Notes: generated by a model not told the origin, from the letters alone. A stretch of 58,948 nucleotides of DNA from Sulfurimonas sp. (GCA_030654155.1 JAURYA010000056.1:1-58948); one strand, 5' to 3'; positions 1 through 8,584 are shown, numbered from the stretch's first letter. Made by a program: numbers and translations.

Positions 1-321
1 AATCTAACTATTTCTAGTTATTAAAGTCTATTTACTTGCTTAGTTTTCAATGATCTCAAACTTCGATTTTTAAACCTAAACTTTAGGTCTCTATGTTTGT
101 GGATGGGAATTATAGGCAAGTTACCCTTATTTATTTCTTAATTGCTGAGAGAGTTTTGAAAGAATTTACTAACTGTTAAGTAATTGAACTTTTTTAATTT
201 TTTTTGTTACTATATAGATACATATACTGCAGTGTTGCTATTTATTAACTCTTTATATATAAAATTCCTAAATATACAAATATGTAACTTATTTTGTATT
301 ACATATATATAAGGAAGAAAT
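1..321. other. Gene-free stretch upstream of the Bax-inhibitor-1 gene
   Basis: No credible coding region is seen in these AT-rich bases. Two small inverted repeats are visible: TAACTA/TAGTTA near positions 6-21 and ACCTAAA/TTTAGGT at 74-88. Neither is followed by a clear T-run, so I do not call a terminator. An AAGGAAG Shine-Dalgarno lies just before the ATG at 322. The promoter of that gene must lie in this stretch, but I cannot single out one -10 box among the many TA-rich candidates. Confidence 0.5.
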
Positions 322-1020
322 ATGGGACTTTATAATCGTGACTATGCGAGAGAAAATGCATCTGCTTATGGCACTAATGCTAAGAGTGATGCACAAATTG
401 TATCTTTTGTAAAAGAGACGTACAAACTTTTTGCTGCTTCAATGATGGCTGGTGCTGTTGGCGCCTATGTTGGCGTGCCTATGGCTGGAACCATCGCTGC
501 ATACATGTGGCCGCTATTTGCCTTAGAAATAGGTTTACTAATTGGCTTGCACTTTGTTAAGCATAAGCCAGGGATTAACCTAATGGTAATGTTTGGGTTT
601 GTTTTTATGACAGGTTTAATGCTTGCGCCCCTACTTTCACGTACTCTTGGAATGAGCGGAGGCGGAGCTATAATCGGCAATGCTTTTGCGATGACATCTG
701 TAGTATTTGGCGCTATGAGTTTTTATGCTATTAAAACAACAAAAGATTTTACTAGCTACGGCAAGCCGTTAATGATTGCGCTTTTTGTAATTATTGGTTT
801 TTCTATTCTTAACATGTTTCTTGGCAACCCAATGTTGCATGTTATCATCTCTGGGGTAGTTGTTATTCTATTTAGTATCTTGGTTATCTATGATACTCAG
901 AATATTATGAATGGCTCGTATGAAACACCTATCGACGGTGCAATTGCACTCTATTTAGACTTTTTAAATATTTTCACTGCTCTTTTACAACTCTTTGGTA
1001 TTTTTGGAAAAGATGAGTAA
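322..1020 (+). CDS. Bax inhibitor-1 / YccA family inner-membrane protein
   Basis: A 232-residue polytopic membrane protein of the Bax inhibitor-1 (TMBIM/YccA) family. After a hydrophilic N-terminus of about 30 residues there are roughly seven hydrophobic segments running to the C-terminus, the usual layout and length for bacterial members. Late-protein features such as the YDTQNIMNG stretch are typical of the family. Bacterial homologues have been linked to FtsH control (YccA) and to calcium leak (BsYetJ), but the role here is not known. AAGGAAG sits six bases before the ATG. Its stop overlaps the start of the next gene, so the two are probably cotranscribed. Confidence 0.85.
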   Translation: MGLYNRDYARENASAYGTNAKSDAQIVSFVKETYKLFAASMMAGAVGAYVGVPMAGTIAAYMWPLFALEIGLLIGLHFVKHKPGINLMVMFGFVFMTGLMLAPLLSRTLGMSGGGAIIGNAFAMTSVVFGAMSFYAIKTTKDFTSYGKPLMIALFVIIGFSILNMFLGNPMLHVIISGVVVILFSILVIYDTQNIMNGSYETPIDGAIALYLDFLNIFTALLQLFGIFGKDE

Positions 1021-1411
1021 TCAACTCTCACCCGAGCTTTATCGGGTGATTGACGCAAACCTAAACCGCCTCAAGGAAGGCATTAGAGTTGTTGAAGATA
1101 TTATGAGATATCGAGACAACAACAAAGAACTCTCCCATAGACTAAAACTGCTAAGACACAAAGCAAATATCAAAGATACTTTAGAGCTGTTAAAACATCG
1201 TGACAGTGTTAATGATGTGCTTCGAGAGTCAATTAAAAGTGAAATGAATCGTAGTGATATATCTGCAATTATTATTGCTAATTTTAAAAGAGCAGAGGAG
1301 TCTGCAAGGGTATTGGAAGAGTTATATAAACTTTATAGTGCCGAATATAGCGAAAATTTTAAATATATTAGATATGAACTGTATACACTAGAAAAGGATG
1401 TTTTATCCTAA
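1013..1411 (+). CDS. Standalone ThiD2-like domain protein (thiamine metabolism)
   Basis: A 132-residue soluble protein. The N-terminal stretch (RVIDANLNRLKEGIRVVED, about residues 11-29) matches the signature of the ThiD2 domain, which in other bacteria is fused in front of the thiamine-phosphate synthase ThiE. Campylobacterota members are commonly labelled thiamine-phosphate pyrophosphorylase, but there is no ThiE barrel here, so that name would overstate the evidence. I chose the ATG at 1013, inside the last codons of the upstream gene, because the protein then begins directly with the family core; an ATG at 995 is also in frame. Translational coupling with the upstream gene is likely. The stop overlaps the convergent thioredoxin gene by four bases. 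Confidence 0.7.
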   Translation: MSNQLSPELYRVIDANLNRLKEGIRVVEDIMRYRDNNKELSHRLKLLRHKANIKDTLELLKHRDSVNDVLRESIKSEMNRSDISAIIIANFKRAEESARVLEELYKLYSAEYSENFKYIRYELYTLEKDVLS

Positions 1412-1884
1412 TTGTTAAAATCTCTTTCGTTAACAAACGAGTCAAAATCCATAGTTTTATATGATTTTGTACTAACATACTCGATAACTGCCGAGAACTT
1501 CTCTTTTTCCCTATACCCAACAAGATGATATTTTACTTCGTTATCCATCCCGATAAATATAGTTGTCGGATAAAGATAGATATTCAAACTTCTCGCAAAA
1601 TTATGAATAGTGCCTTTGAAATTTTTATATACAACGCTATCGCTATTATTGATATTCAAATCTATATAAATAAAGTCTTTGTCAATCTGTTTTTTGATTT
1701 CTAAATCCTCTATGGAGGTTTTTATCATCTTTTTACATGAACCGCAGCGAGTCATATGAAAGAATATCAATAGCTGCTTGTTTTGTTTTTTTGCTTCGCT
1801 GCTAATATGATTTATATCAATTATTTCGGCATAACTAATAAGATGTAAGCTAACAAGTAGGATTAATATTTTTATTGGATTCAT
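1408..1884 (-). CDS. Periplasmic thioredoxin-fold protein (SoxW-like)
   Basis: A 158-residue protein with an N-terminal hydrophobic signal (residues 5-18, cleavage near SYA) followed by a thioredoxin fold. The redox motif CGSC is at residues 47-50, and a YPTTIF stretch supplies the conserved cis-proline. It lies downstream of soxH in the same direction, so it is probably a SoxW-type thioredoxin that keeps periplasmic Sox thiols reduced. SoxW proteins serve this role in other sox clusters; that it does so here is inference from position and fold. A hairpin at 1910-1936 separates it from soxH. No clear Shine-Dalgarno precedes the ATG. Confidence 0.75.
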   Translation of the reverse strand: MNPIKILILLVSLHLISYAEIIDINHISSEAKKQNKQLLIFFHMTRCGSCKKMIKTSIEDLEIKKQIDKDFIYIDLNINNSDSVVYKNFKGTIHNFARSLNIYLYPTTIFIGMDNEVKYHLVGYREKEKFSAVIEYVSTKSYKTMDFDSFVNERDFNN

Positions 1885-1909
1885 TTTAGGGGATTTTTAT
1901 AAAGTGGTT

Positions 1910-1936
1910 ATGATTTGGCACAAAAGGCCAAATCAT
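1910..1936. terminator. Hairpin between soxH and the thioredoxin gene
   Basis: Perfect 10-bp arms (ATGATTTGGC at 1910-1919, GCCAAATCAT at 1927-1936) with a seven-base loop. On the plus strand a run of T follows at once, giving a rho-independent terminator shape in that direction. On the minus strand, in which soxH is read, the A-run precedes the stem, so termination there would be weak. It may mainly protect the soxH mRNA end or stop antisense transcripts. Confidence 0.6.
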
Positions 1937-1945
1937 TTTTTATCA

Positions 1946-2929
1946 CTATTGCATTTCTAATTCTTCAAATGCAAAACCAACATTATGTGAATTTAAAAGA
2001 TCATACATAGCTTTACCCTTAAACTCTTCAAGTCTTACTGCTTCAACTATAGTAGTGCTATCAACACCTTTTTCAATAGCAGCTTCAATTCTCTCTTTAG
2101 TTAAAGTAAAATATTGTACAGATTCATCAGCAGCTGTTTTGTCTATTATAAAACCATGACCAGGAACCAATGTAGTCCACTCTTTAGAATTAATTTTTTC
2201 TAGCGCTTTAAGCTGCCCTAAAACAGAGCCGTCTCTGTTTGATGTAATTCTTCCATTCATAACAACATCACCTGCAAGGATAAGCTTATTATCCGGCATA
2301 TACATAAAATAATCTTCTACAGAATGCGCTTTTGACACAGGAACATATTCAAAGTTAACACCGGATAGAGTAAATTTTATTCCATCTTTGTTTGATTTAT
2401 CAACAGGAACAATTTTTGTGCCTCTTATTGCATTTTCAGGTAAAATCTCAAACATTCTGGTTTTATCACCCGGCTTATAGTGGTCATTGAAAGATTCAGG
2501 TCCTACAATCTCAGCACCATGAACTTCTTTGTAGTAGTTATTACCCAACCAGTGATCGTCATGCTCATGACTTAAAAGAACAGTGCTTACCGGAAGTTTT
2601 TTTCCCGCAACTTTCGTCATTGCTTCATATGCCTGTTTAGCAAATATATATGATGTACCAGTGTCCCATAATACCCAACTGTCATTTGTCTTAATATAAC
2701 AACTGTTGTTCATATTGCCCGCGTTCTTCTTTGTAGGCGCTTCAATTGCTCCGAAGAAACACCATACGTTTTCACTTACCTGTTTTGGTTTTAATTTATA
2801 ATTAAAATCAGCTGATTTTGCCGAAGTTGCAACTTTAGACTTATTATTAGTCCCTGAAGCACTTGCAACCGTCATTGGAAGCATTGCAATTACTGCTACC
2901 ATTAATGGATTAATCATTTTTTTAAACAT
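1946..2929 (-). CDS. soxH: SoxH-like periplasmic metallo-beta-lactamase-fold hydrolase
   Basis: A 327-residue secreted protein with a Sec signal (hydrophobic residues 8-24) and a metallo-beta-lactamase domain. The metal motif HEHDDH is at 121-126, with further ligand candidates H202, D221 and H259 (in VPGHG). SoxH proteins are frequent in sox clusters, but their reaction is not established and they are dispensable for thiosulfate oxidation in the strains tested. The gene follows soxZ but is separated from it by two strong hairpins (2962-3058), so its expression is probably lower or independently set. AAGGAAAA precedes the ATG. A second protein with the same fold is encoded at 30485-31459. Confidence 0.8.
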   Translation of the reverse strand: MFKKMINPLMVAVIAMLPMTVASASGTNNKSKVATSAKSADFNYKLKPKQVSENVWCFFGAIEAPTKKNAGNMNNSCYIKTNDSWVLWDTGTSYIFAKQAYEAMTKVAGKKLPVSTVLLSHEHDDHWLGNNYYKEVHGAEIVGPESFNDHYKPGDKTRMFEILPENAIRGTKIVPVDKSNKDGIKFTLSGVNFEYVPVSKAHSVEDYFMYMPDNKLILAGDVVMNGRITSNRDGSVLGQLKALEKINSKEWTTLVPGHGFIIDKTAADESVQYFTLTKERIEAAIEKGVDSTTIVEAVRLEEFKGKAMYDLLNSHNVGFAFEELEMQ

Positions 2930-2961
2930 AAGATTTTCCTTTTTTAAGTTTATTCTCGGAA

Positions 2962-3002
2962 GAATATAGCTTGCGTGTTACTTTAACACATAAGCTATAT
3001 TC
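2962..3002 (-). other. Long hairpin in the soxH 5' leader
   Basis: An 11-bp outer stem (GAATATAGCTT at 2962-2972, AAGCTATATTC at 2992-3002) encloses a two-base internal mismatch and a 6-bp inner stem (GTGTTA/TAACAC) with a three-base loop. On the minus strand it lies after the soxZ terminator and 32 bases before the soxH ATG, so it would form at the head of a soxH transcript or at a processed mRNA end. No T-run follows it. Role inferred only. Confidence 0.6.
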
Positions 3003-3022
3003 TTTATAAAGAATTTTATGTA

Positions 3023-3058
3023 AAATAGTGTCCCCAAAAATTGGGGAAAACACTATTT
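3023..3058 (-). terminator. Rho-independent terminator overlapping the soxZ stop
   Basis: A 9-bp outer stem (AAATAGTGT at 3023-3031, ACACTATTT at 3050-3058) and a 6-bp GC-rich inner stem (CCCCAA at 3032-3037, TTGGGG at 3041-3046) are separated by a three-base bulge on one side. Read on the minus strand the stem ends in a short T-run, the shape of an intrinsic terminator. The stem includes the soxZ stop codon. Confidence 0.75.
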
Positions 3059-3346
3059 GATTACTGCTTTACCAGTTTCAGTTTTACCTTTGCTATCGAT
3101 TGTATCAATAACAATTTCATCACCTGCTTTAGCACCTTTAAAGTTGAACATAAAGTAAGGGTCCTTAGATAGGAATGGCCCTGTTGAAGCTTCCCATACA
3201 ACTTTACCATTTACTTTAGCAGTAACGTGAGTTATAAACTCTACTTCAACTTTTTTCAATGCAGCTTCTTCTTTACCAACCATTGGGCTAGTAAGTAAAA
3301 GCTTAACTTCCGTAGTATCTTTTTCTAATTTTGCTTTAATTTTCAT
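3053..3346 (-). CDS. soxZ: Sulfur-compound chelating protein SoxZ
   Basis: A 97-residue protein with the SoxZ features: a short beta-sandwich domain without a signal peptide, strongly predicted to pair with SoxY. SoxYZ is the periplasmic carrier that holds the sulfur substrate during thiosulfate oxidation; SoxZ is co-exported through the Tat signal of SoxY. The gene lies 55 bases after soxY in the order soxC-D-Y-Z. The family and the pairing are clear; the coupling to SoxCD follows from the cluster. A strong terminator overlaps its stop codon. Confidence 0.9.
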   Translation of the reverse strand: MKIKAKLEKDTTEVKLLLTSPMVGKEEAALKKVEVEFITHVTAKVNGKVVWEASTGPFLSKDPYFMFNFKGAKAGDEIVIDTIDSKGKTETGKAVIK

Positions 3347-3401
3347 AATAATCCTTTTTTTTATTTATTTTTACTTATATAGACAATTTGCGGGGGTTAA
3401 A

Positions 3402-3854
3402 TCAACCTCCACAACCACCGATAGAAACTTCTACTTTTTGTACAGCCGAGTATAACTTGCCATCTTTGCCCTTTGCAACAACAGTTACATTAGCAGTTTT
3501 TCTCATTTTTATTTTAGTTTGAAGATCTACAACACCGTTTTCTGGCATTTCAAATACTACAACAGCGCTTCTTGGATTTGCATCTTGGAAAAGTGCTATA
3601 GTTGTAAGTTCTAACTTAGACTTGATACCGATTGGCACTGCGCCACCGTTTTCAGCTAATTTAGGAGCCTTAATCTCGATTTGACCATCAATCATTGCAG
3701 CTGAACCAAATAGTGCTTCGATTGCCTCTTTACTTGTAGCAGCTTCCCAAGCTTTTGGAGCAGTTACTACAAAATCCGTAGCACTTAAGCTAGCAGGTAA
3801 AACTGATGCAGCAGCAACTACTGCACCTAAACTTAAAAATTTTCTTCTTTTCAT
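3402..3854 (-). CDS. soxY: Sulfur-carrier protein SoxY
   Basis: A 150-residue protein. The N-terminus carries a Tat-like signal (KRRKFLSLG followed by a hydrophobic, Ala-rich stretch), and the C-terminus ends in GGCGG with the substrate-binding Cys at residue 148. In the Sox pathway this Cys carries the thiosulfate-derived sulfane on a flexible arm that visits each enzyme. It is encoded between soxD and soxZ. A small 7-bp hairpin (3888-3904) lies over the soxD stop in front of it. SoxXA and SoxB are not encoded in the window, so this is the second, soxCD-linked carrier set seen in Sulfurimonas. Confidence 0.95.
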   Translation of the reverse strand: MKRRKFLSLGAVVAAASVLPASLSATDFVVTAPKAWEAATSKEAIEALFGSAAMIDGQIEIKAPKLAENGGAVPIGIKSKLELTTIALFQDANPRSAVVVFEMPENGVVDLQTKIKMRKTANVTVVAKGKDGKLYSAVQKVEVSIGGCGG

Positions 3855-3887
3855 TTTATTTCCTTTATATTAGTGTTTAGCAGATCC

Positions 3888-3904
3888 AGTAAGTTTTACT
3901 TACT
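3888..3904 (-). other. Small hairpin across the soxD stop
   Basis: AGTAAGT (3888-3894) and ACTTACT (3898-3904) pair perfectly around a three-base loop and include the soxD stop codon. There is no T-run. It may mark an mRNA processing or stability point between soxD and soxY, but the sequence alone does not show this. Confidence 0.4.
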
Positions 3905-5029
3905 AGATTCTACCATAAATTTAACAATATCTTTAACTTGATCGTCACTTAAACCCATAGCACCGCCCTTTGGAGGCATGCCGCCAAGACCGTTAATCGC
4001 GTTATGATTTACTTTATCAATACCTTTTGCAACCACATCAACCCATACACTTTTGTCTCCAACAGCCGGTGCACCCATTGCATCAGTTTTATGACAAACT
4101 GCACATGACTTCTCATACAATTTTTGAGCCTCTGAAACAGCTCCGCCCTTAGACGGGTCTACTTTTGGTAGATCTCTAGCTGTTGAATAAGCAGGTACAA
4201 CTGCGGTAATCTCATTACCAATTTTTGCAACTTTCTCTTTACCACAGTTAGTCATACAACGAGTTCCGACTGCACCAAAGTTTTTTGGATTTTTAAAGAA
4301 AGCTCTTACGTTTTCAACACCTTTTGGTCCATCAATATTTGGATAGAAACCATTACGGTTAGGCATAACGATTTTTTTGAAATTATCTTGATTAAGTTCC
4401 TCAATGTCTTTTCCATCAATTTTAATCTCTTCTTGAGCCAATAAATACGCAGTCATTGCATACATTTGGTCTGGAGAGTAACTTTTTGGATGTGCATATG
4501 GCATTGCATCACGAATGTACCAAATTAATGTACTAGCTTGTGGCCAGTATGAACCGAGTGTTCTATTTGGAGCATCTTTACCCGGACATGTTCTTTGGTT
4601 TTTAAGTGAGGCCATTGAACCGCCGGTTAATGTCGGATATCCTTTACCGCCTGCACCAAACTCACCGTGACAAACAGCACAATCTTTATCATAAAGTTCT
4701 TCACCCTGATCAACAGTACCGCTACCGACAGGCAAGCCTGTACCGTCAGGCATAATATCTGTATCCCAAGCTTTTAGCTCATTTGCAGTTGGAGTTCTAC
4801 CAAAGTTAATACCTTTAGTTGATTGCTCATTTATACGATATGCAGTATATGAACCATTAGCTCTTTTATAAGTAACACCACCATCTAAAGCATTTTTAGT
4901 TGGGCTATAAACACCTGCGGCAGCAGGATCAACTTTAGTTGTAGTAGCAGCAAAAGCACTTGTAACTAAAAACGTACTTGCAATTACTGAAGCCCCTAAA
5001 ACAATTAATTTATTATTTAATTTAATCAT
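3896..5029 (-). CDS. soxD: Diheme cytochrome c subunit SoxD of sulfane dehydrogenase
   Basis: A 377-residue secreted cytochrome with a Sec signal (cleavage near AFA, about residue 27) and two CXXCH heme sites, CAVCH at 117-121 and CAVCH at 309-313. The C-terminal domain has a GGMPP stretch likely to supply the heme-iron methionine. SoxD accepts electrons from the molybdenum subunit SoxC as the sulfane sulfur on SoxY is oxidised, and passes them on to the respiratory chain. A Cys pair in CMTNCG lies between the two heme domains. Its start is 13 bases after the soxC stop. Confidence 0.92.
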   Translation of the reverse strand: MIKLNNKLIVLGASVIASTFLVTSAFAATTTKVDPAAAGVYSPTKNALDGGVTYKRANGSYTAYRINEQSTKGINFGRTPTANELKAWDTDIMPDGTGLPVGSGTVDQGEELYDKDCAVCHGEFGAGGKGYPTLTGGSMASLKNQRTCPGKDAPNRTLGSYWPQASTLIWYIRDAMPYAHPKSYSPDQMYAMTAYLLAQEEIKIDGKDIEELNQDNFKKIVMPNRNGFYPNIDGPKGVENVRAFFKNPKNFGAVGTRCMTNCGKEKVAKIGNEITAVVPAYSTARDLPKVDPSKGGAVSEAQKLYEKSCAVCHKTDAMGAPAVGDKSVWVDVVAKGIDKVNHNAINGLGGMPPKGGAMGLSDDQVKDIVKFMVESSK

Positions 5030-5042
5030 TACCTAAATCTCC

Positions 5043-6383
5043 CTATGAACTTGGACAGTTGTCTGTTCTAACTTGAACATTGTGAACTGAACCATCTTGT
5101 CTTACTTCCCAAGTACAAATTGAGTTTCTATGATAAACACCCTCAACACCAATAATCTCTTTTTCTTGTGTCACTGACGGTTGAACGAATCCAGCATCAT
5201 CAATTGCACGAGATTGCATCAATAAAGGCTTGCCTTCATACTTGTACATATATGAAAATCTTGTCCAAGATTTAGGAAGAATTAAACCTTTAAGACTTGC
5301 CTTAACATAGTTATCTCCGCCATCAAATGATATATCTACGGCAGAAATAGTGCCATGTCCACTCCAAGCAATACCTTCAACTTCCACTAAATCACCTTTT
5401 TTAAGGTCATTCCATGGCTTTTCAGGACAAGGATTTGTGATAATTGAGTTAACTTCTAATGGATAGAAGTGTTGAATCGCTTTACCGTCTTTTGTTAGAA
5501 CAGTATATTTAGAAGTCTCTTCTTTACAGTACCAAGGCTCTGCACCGAATTCTAAACGTTTCAACCACTTAACACATAAGTTAGCTTCCCAGCCCGGTAA
5601 CATTAAACGAACAGGATACCCTTGTTCTGGTCTAAGAGCTTCACCGTTTTGAGCCCAAACTATCATTGCGTCATCTAAAACTTTTTCAATAGGAATCGTT
5701 CTGCTCATTTCTGAACCGTCTGAACCCTCTGCCAACATCCATTTTGCAGTCGGTTTTAAACCGAGTTCATCAAGGATAGTTTTTAGACGAACACCTGTCC
5801 ACTCAGCATTACTCATCATACCTTTTACGAATTGTAAAGAGTTGAATTGAGGACCTTTCCACTCAGCAGCACCGTTTGCAGGGCACTCCATGAAAAGTAT
5901 TCTGCTCTCAGCCGGATATTTTTTCAACTGCCCAAGAGTTAGAACGATTGGTTTCTCAACAAGACCATGAATCATAAGTCTAAACTTATTAGGATCTATG
6001 TGAGCAACACCGTTGTGCGTTCTTACAAAGTGTAATCCGTTTGGAGTGATTATACCTTCTAGCTCATGCAACGGAGTCATTGAAACCGCAGCGTGCATAT
6101 CCCCCGCAGAAGAAAGAAGACTTGAAGTTCTTCTAACAACATTATGCTCATATGCAGATGGTATACCATATGGATATTTATTAAGCTCATCACCAAGAGT
6201 TGTTCCCCACTCTGTATGGTGAATTATGTTCTCATCGTCAGCTAATAACTTAGCTGGTGCCAAAATATTAGCAGCTGCGATTGCACTCACAGAATAAACA
6301 GCAGTTCTTTTAAAGAAATCTCTTCTACTTGATTGCTCTATATTCGTAGTAGTTTCTAAATTATTTTCAGAAATTTTACTCAT
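5043..6383 (-). CDS. soxC: Molybdenum subunit SoxC of sulfane dehydrogenase
   Basis: A 446-residue protein of the sulfite oxidase / SoxC family. The Tat motif SRRDFFK (residues 19-25) is followed by a hydrophobic stretch, so the protein is exported folded with its cofactor. The molybdenum-ligating Cys is probably C167 in FMECPANG. The C-terminal third has the dimerisation-domain layout of the family. With SoxD it oxidises the sulfane sulfur on SoxY. A textbook AAGGAGGT Shine-Dalgarno sits nine bases before the ATG. It is the first gene of the soxCDYZ operon; a promoter is expected in the 285-base gap shared with the divergent MOSC gene. Confidence 0.93.
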   Translation of the reverse strand: MSKISENNLETTTNIEQSSRRDFFKRTAVYSVSAIAAANILAPAKLLADDENIIHHTEWGTTLGDELNKYPYGIPSAYEHNVVRRTSSLLSSAGDMHAAVSMTPLHELEGIITPNGLHFVRTHNGVAHIDPNKFRLMIHGLVEKPIVLTLGQLKKYPAESRILFMECPANGAAEWKGPQFNSLQFVKGMMSNAEWTGVRLKTILDELGLKPTAKWMLAEGSDGSEMSRTIPIEKVLDDAMIVWAQNGEALRPEQGYPVRLMLPGWEANLCVKWLKRLEFGAEPWYCKEETSKYTVLTKDGKAIQHFYPLEVNSIITNPCPEKPWNDLKKGDLVEVEGIAWSGHGTISAVDISFDGGDNYVKASLKGLILPKSWTRFSYMYKYEGKPLLMQSRAIDDAGFVQPSVTQEKEIIGVEGVYHRNSICTWEVRQDGSVHNVQVRTDNCPSS

Positions 6384-6668
6384 TTATTATCTACCTCCTT
6401 CTCTTTGATGTTGTAGATTTCATAGTACGCATAGCATACACAGTACAAACTTATATGCATAATACAAAATGCAAGACGGAGATTATATATGAAATTAAAT
6501 TAAATTGTCAAGCAATAATATCAAAAATGTAATAATTTTCTCACATTTTTATAATAATGCACACTTATGTTCTTTATTTATAAATTTATTATTGTACATG
6601 TAGCGACTTTTTTTGATGTAACAAAAAATATGCTAATATTTCACACAAAAACAAAACAAGGCACCTTT
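6384..6668. promoter_or_regulatory. Divergent promoter region between soxC and the MOSC gene
   Basis: A 285-base AT-rich gap with no coding region. On the plus strand there is TATAAT at 6550-6555 and an extended -10 (TGCTAATAT, 6631-6639) nearer the MOSC start, with TTGATG at 6613-6618 as a weak -35. On the minus strand the soxC promoter must lie here, but several TA-rich boxes compete. The repeated ATGCATA/TACAAA-like words near 6440-6475 could be operator sites; this is a guess. Confidence 0.45.
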
Positions 6669-7112
6669 ATGTCAAGCAAGATGGTCGGACAGGTTTTAAA
6701 ACTTTTTATCTCCAAGTCGGGAGCATCAGAGAGAGTTGAGAGAAGTGCTGTTGTTTTAGATGAACTTGGCGTAGTTGAAGATAAGTTTTATGGCAAAAAT
6801 ATCCAAAGATCAGTTCTGATTGCCTCCATTGAAAGCTACAACTTAATTAAAAATTATGGTCTTGAGATGCCGTTTGGCTATCTTGGCGAAAATATTTTAC
6901 TTGATTACAACCCTTATGCCCTAGAAATTGGAACAAAGTTAAAAATCGGCGGTGCTGTTTTAGAGATAAGTCAACACTGCACAATCTGCAACCATCTTGC
7001 CGTAATAGATGTAAAGATACCTACACTTCTAAAAAATGACAGGGGAATCTTTGCTAAAGTTGTCGATGGCGGGGAGATAAATGCCGGTGATGAAATCTAC
7101 GTCTTGGAATAG
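6669..7112 (+). CDS. MOSC domain-containing protein
   Basis: A 147-residue MOSC-domain protein, the fold found at the C-terminus of molybdenum cofactor sulfurases and in YiiM/YcbX-type proteins. The conserved Cys region reads ISQHCTICNHL (about residues 99-109). I chose the ATG at 6669 because AAGG precedes it at good spacing and the domain starts soon after; an upstream in-frame ATG at 6567 would add an unlikely hydrophobic tail. It stands back to back with the molybdoenzyme gene soxC, so a role in molybdenum cofactor handling is attractive but unproven. It ends 16 bases inside the end of the convergent methyltransferase gene. Confidence 0.8.
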   Translation: MSSKMVGQVLKLFISKSGASERVERSAVVLDELGVVEDKFYGKNIQRSVLIASIESYNLIKNYGLEMPFGYLGENILLDYNPYALEIGTKLKIGGAVLEISQHCTICNHLAVIDVKIPTLLKNDRGIFAKVVDGGEINAGDEIYVLE

Positions 7113-7786
7113 ATAAAAGCTACCTCAAACTCCAAATAGTTTAAAGGGTATTCATTTAAGAGCTTTTTGCTCTCTTTGTAGTTTAATATTTTTCTCGACC
7201 CGCTCACACCGCTTCTCTTTATGTATCTAAACATATCTCTTGTTGATTCAAACTCAAGTTTATAGTTTAGCACCTCAAACTCCGCATTGAAATATTTTTT
7301 TTGAAGCTCATTGACCTCATCGGCACTTTTTAAAATAGAGTTTATTGATGCCGTTTGATTTATAGTTTTAAAAGTGTTTGATGTGAAAATAGCCAAAGCG
7401 ACGGGAGCGTTTAGTTCTTTGATCTTTCTAAATACTCTATCTAAATCGTCCGCCCATTGCAGAGCCGATGCCGAAAAAATAAAATCATATATATATGTAA
7501 GCATATTTTCAAATAGCTTATCATCATTAAAGTCTCCATAGATAGTCTCTATCTTTGAAGATTTTGGATGCAACTCCAGCATGCCAGGCGCAAAATCAAC
7601 ACCGTAAAAGTGCTCATACTCCCAATTTATCGCTCTGCAAAGGGCACCGCTTCCGCACCCGATGTCTAAAATATTTTTCGGTTTTTGCTTTACACGCTCA
7701 AGAAGTTTTTCTATAACCATATTTTGTATAACATTGTAACTGTCATACTCCAGAGCACGTTTAGAAAACTCGGAACTGACTTTCAT
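7097..7786 (-). CDS. BioC-like SAM-dependent methyltransferase
   Basis: A 229-residue class I methyltransferase. The SAM motif LDIGCGSG is at about residues 40-47, and FSASALQWADD supplies the post-II motif. The F-(x)2-RA-(x)2-YD-(x)5-Q start and the ALQW stretch resemble BioC, the malonyl-ACP O-methyltransferase that opens biotin synthesis, and the length fits. It is the last gene of the znu operon, overlapping znuB by ATGA, so it may simply ride on zinc-regulated transcription. BioC is the best guess; another small-molecule methyltransferase is possible. Confidence 0.6.
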   Translation of the reverse strand: MKVSSEFSKRALEYDSYNVIQNMVIEKLLERVKQKPKNILDIGCGSGALCRAINWEYEHFYGVDFAPGMLELHPKSSKIETIYGDFNDDKLFENMLTYIYDFIFSASALQWADDLDRVFRKIKELNAPVALAIFTSNTFKTINQTASINSILKSADEVNELQKKYFNAEFEVLNYKLEFESTRDMFRYIKRSGVSGSRKILNYKESKKLLNEYPLNYLEFEVAFIYSKT

Positions 7787-8583
7787 CTTCTATTGTTTGC
7801 AATTAATGATATTATAAAAATGAAGAGCACGCAAAGTACTATTGTTGCACCCGAGGGAAGCGAAAAATAGAAAGAGAGTGTCATTCCGGCTATTACACTA
7901 AAAAGAGCAATAAATAGAGAAATAATTACCGTTTTTAAAAATCCGACTCTAAACTGCAAAGCAGAAACGGTCGGAATAATCATTAAAGCGCCTATCAGCA
8001 GGCTTCCGACCACTCTGATTGAGAGAGCGATAATAACAGCTACGACGCTCACAAGCAAAAAATTTAAAAGATTTACTTTAATACCGCTAGTTTTTGCCAC
8101 CTCTTCATCATAAGCGATAAAATAGAACTCTTTTGAGAAGAGCAGCAACGCGCCCAAAGAGATACTTCCAAAAATTGCGATGGTAACGACATCTTCACTG
8201 CTTACAGAGAGTATCGAACCAAAGAGATATGAAAAAAGTGAGTTGTTAAAAGCCCCGCCAAGAGAGACGATAATCACGGCAATAGCAAGAGAACCGGAGA
8301 GTAAAATGGCAAGAACCGCATCGCTGTAAAGCGTAAAGGCGCTTCTTAGATACTCAATAAGCCAAGCGGAGATGACTGCAAACACAACTGCCATCCAAAG
8401 AGGATTAAATCCTGCTACAAGACCGACCGCAACACCTACTAAAGCTGAATGGGCAAGTGTTTCGCTTATCATTGAGTAGCGTCTTAGAACTACAAAAGTT
8501 CCGCTGACAGAGGCTAATATGGCAATTATTATGCCTGCAACAAAAGCTCTCTGCATAAAATCGTATTCAAATATTTCAAACAT
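7783..8583 (-). CDS. znuB: Zinc/manganese ABC transporter permease (ZnuB family)
   Basis: A membrane permease of the ABC-3 metal family, about 266 residues with eight or so hydrophobic segments. The conserved block SLLIGALMIIPTVSAL is near residue 200. With ZnuC and ZnuA it would import zinc, or possibly manganese. I take the ATG at 8583, one base after the znuC stop; an in-frame ATG at 8607 would add eight residues and overlap znuC. Gene order is znuA-znuC-znuB on the minus strand. Confidence 0.85.
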   Translation of the reverse strand: MFEIFEYDFMQRAFVAGIIIAILASVSGTFVVLRRYSMISETLAHSALVGVAVGLVAGFNPLWMAVVFAVISAWLIEYLRSAFTLYSDAVLAILLSGSLAIAVIIVSLGGAFNNSLFSYLFGSILSVSSEDVVTIAIFGSISLGALLLFSKEFYFIAYDEEVAKTSGIKVNLLNFLLVSVVAVIIALSIRVVGSLLIGALMIIPTVSALQFRVGFLKTVIISLFIALFSVIAGMTLSFYFSLPSGATIVLCVLFIFIISLIANNRR

Positions 8584-8584
8584 A

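Noticed and set aside
1..110. Possible tail or leader of an rRNA operon (a CTTGCTTAGTTTTCAATGATCTC-like stretch at the window start).
   Set aside because: It has a resemblance to rRNA-flanking spacer sequence, but no rRNA or tRNA body is in the window and the match is from memory only.
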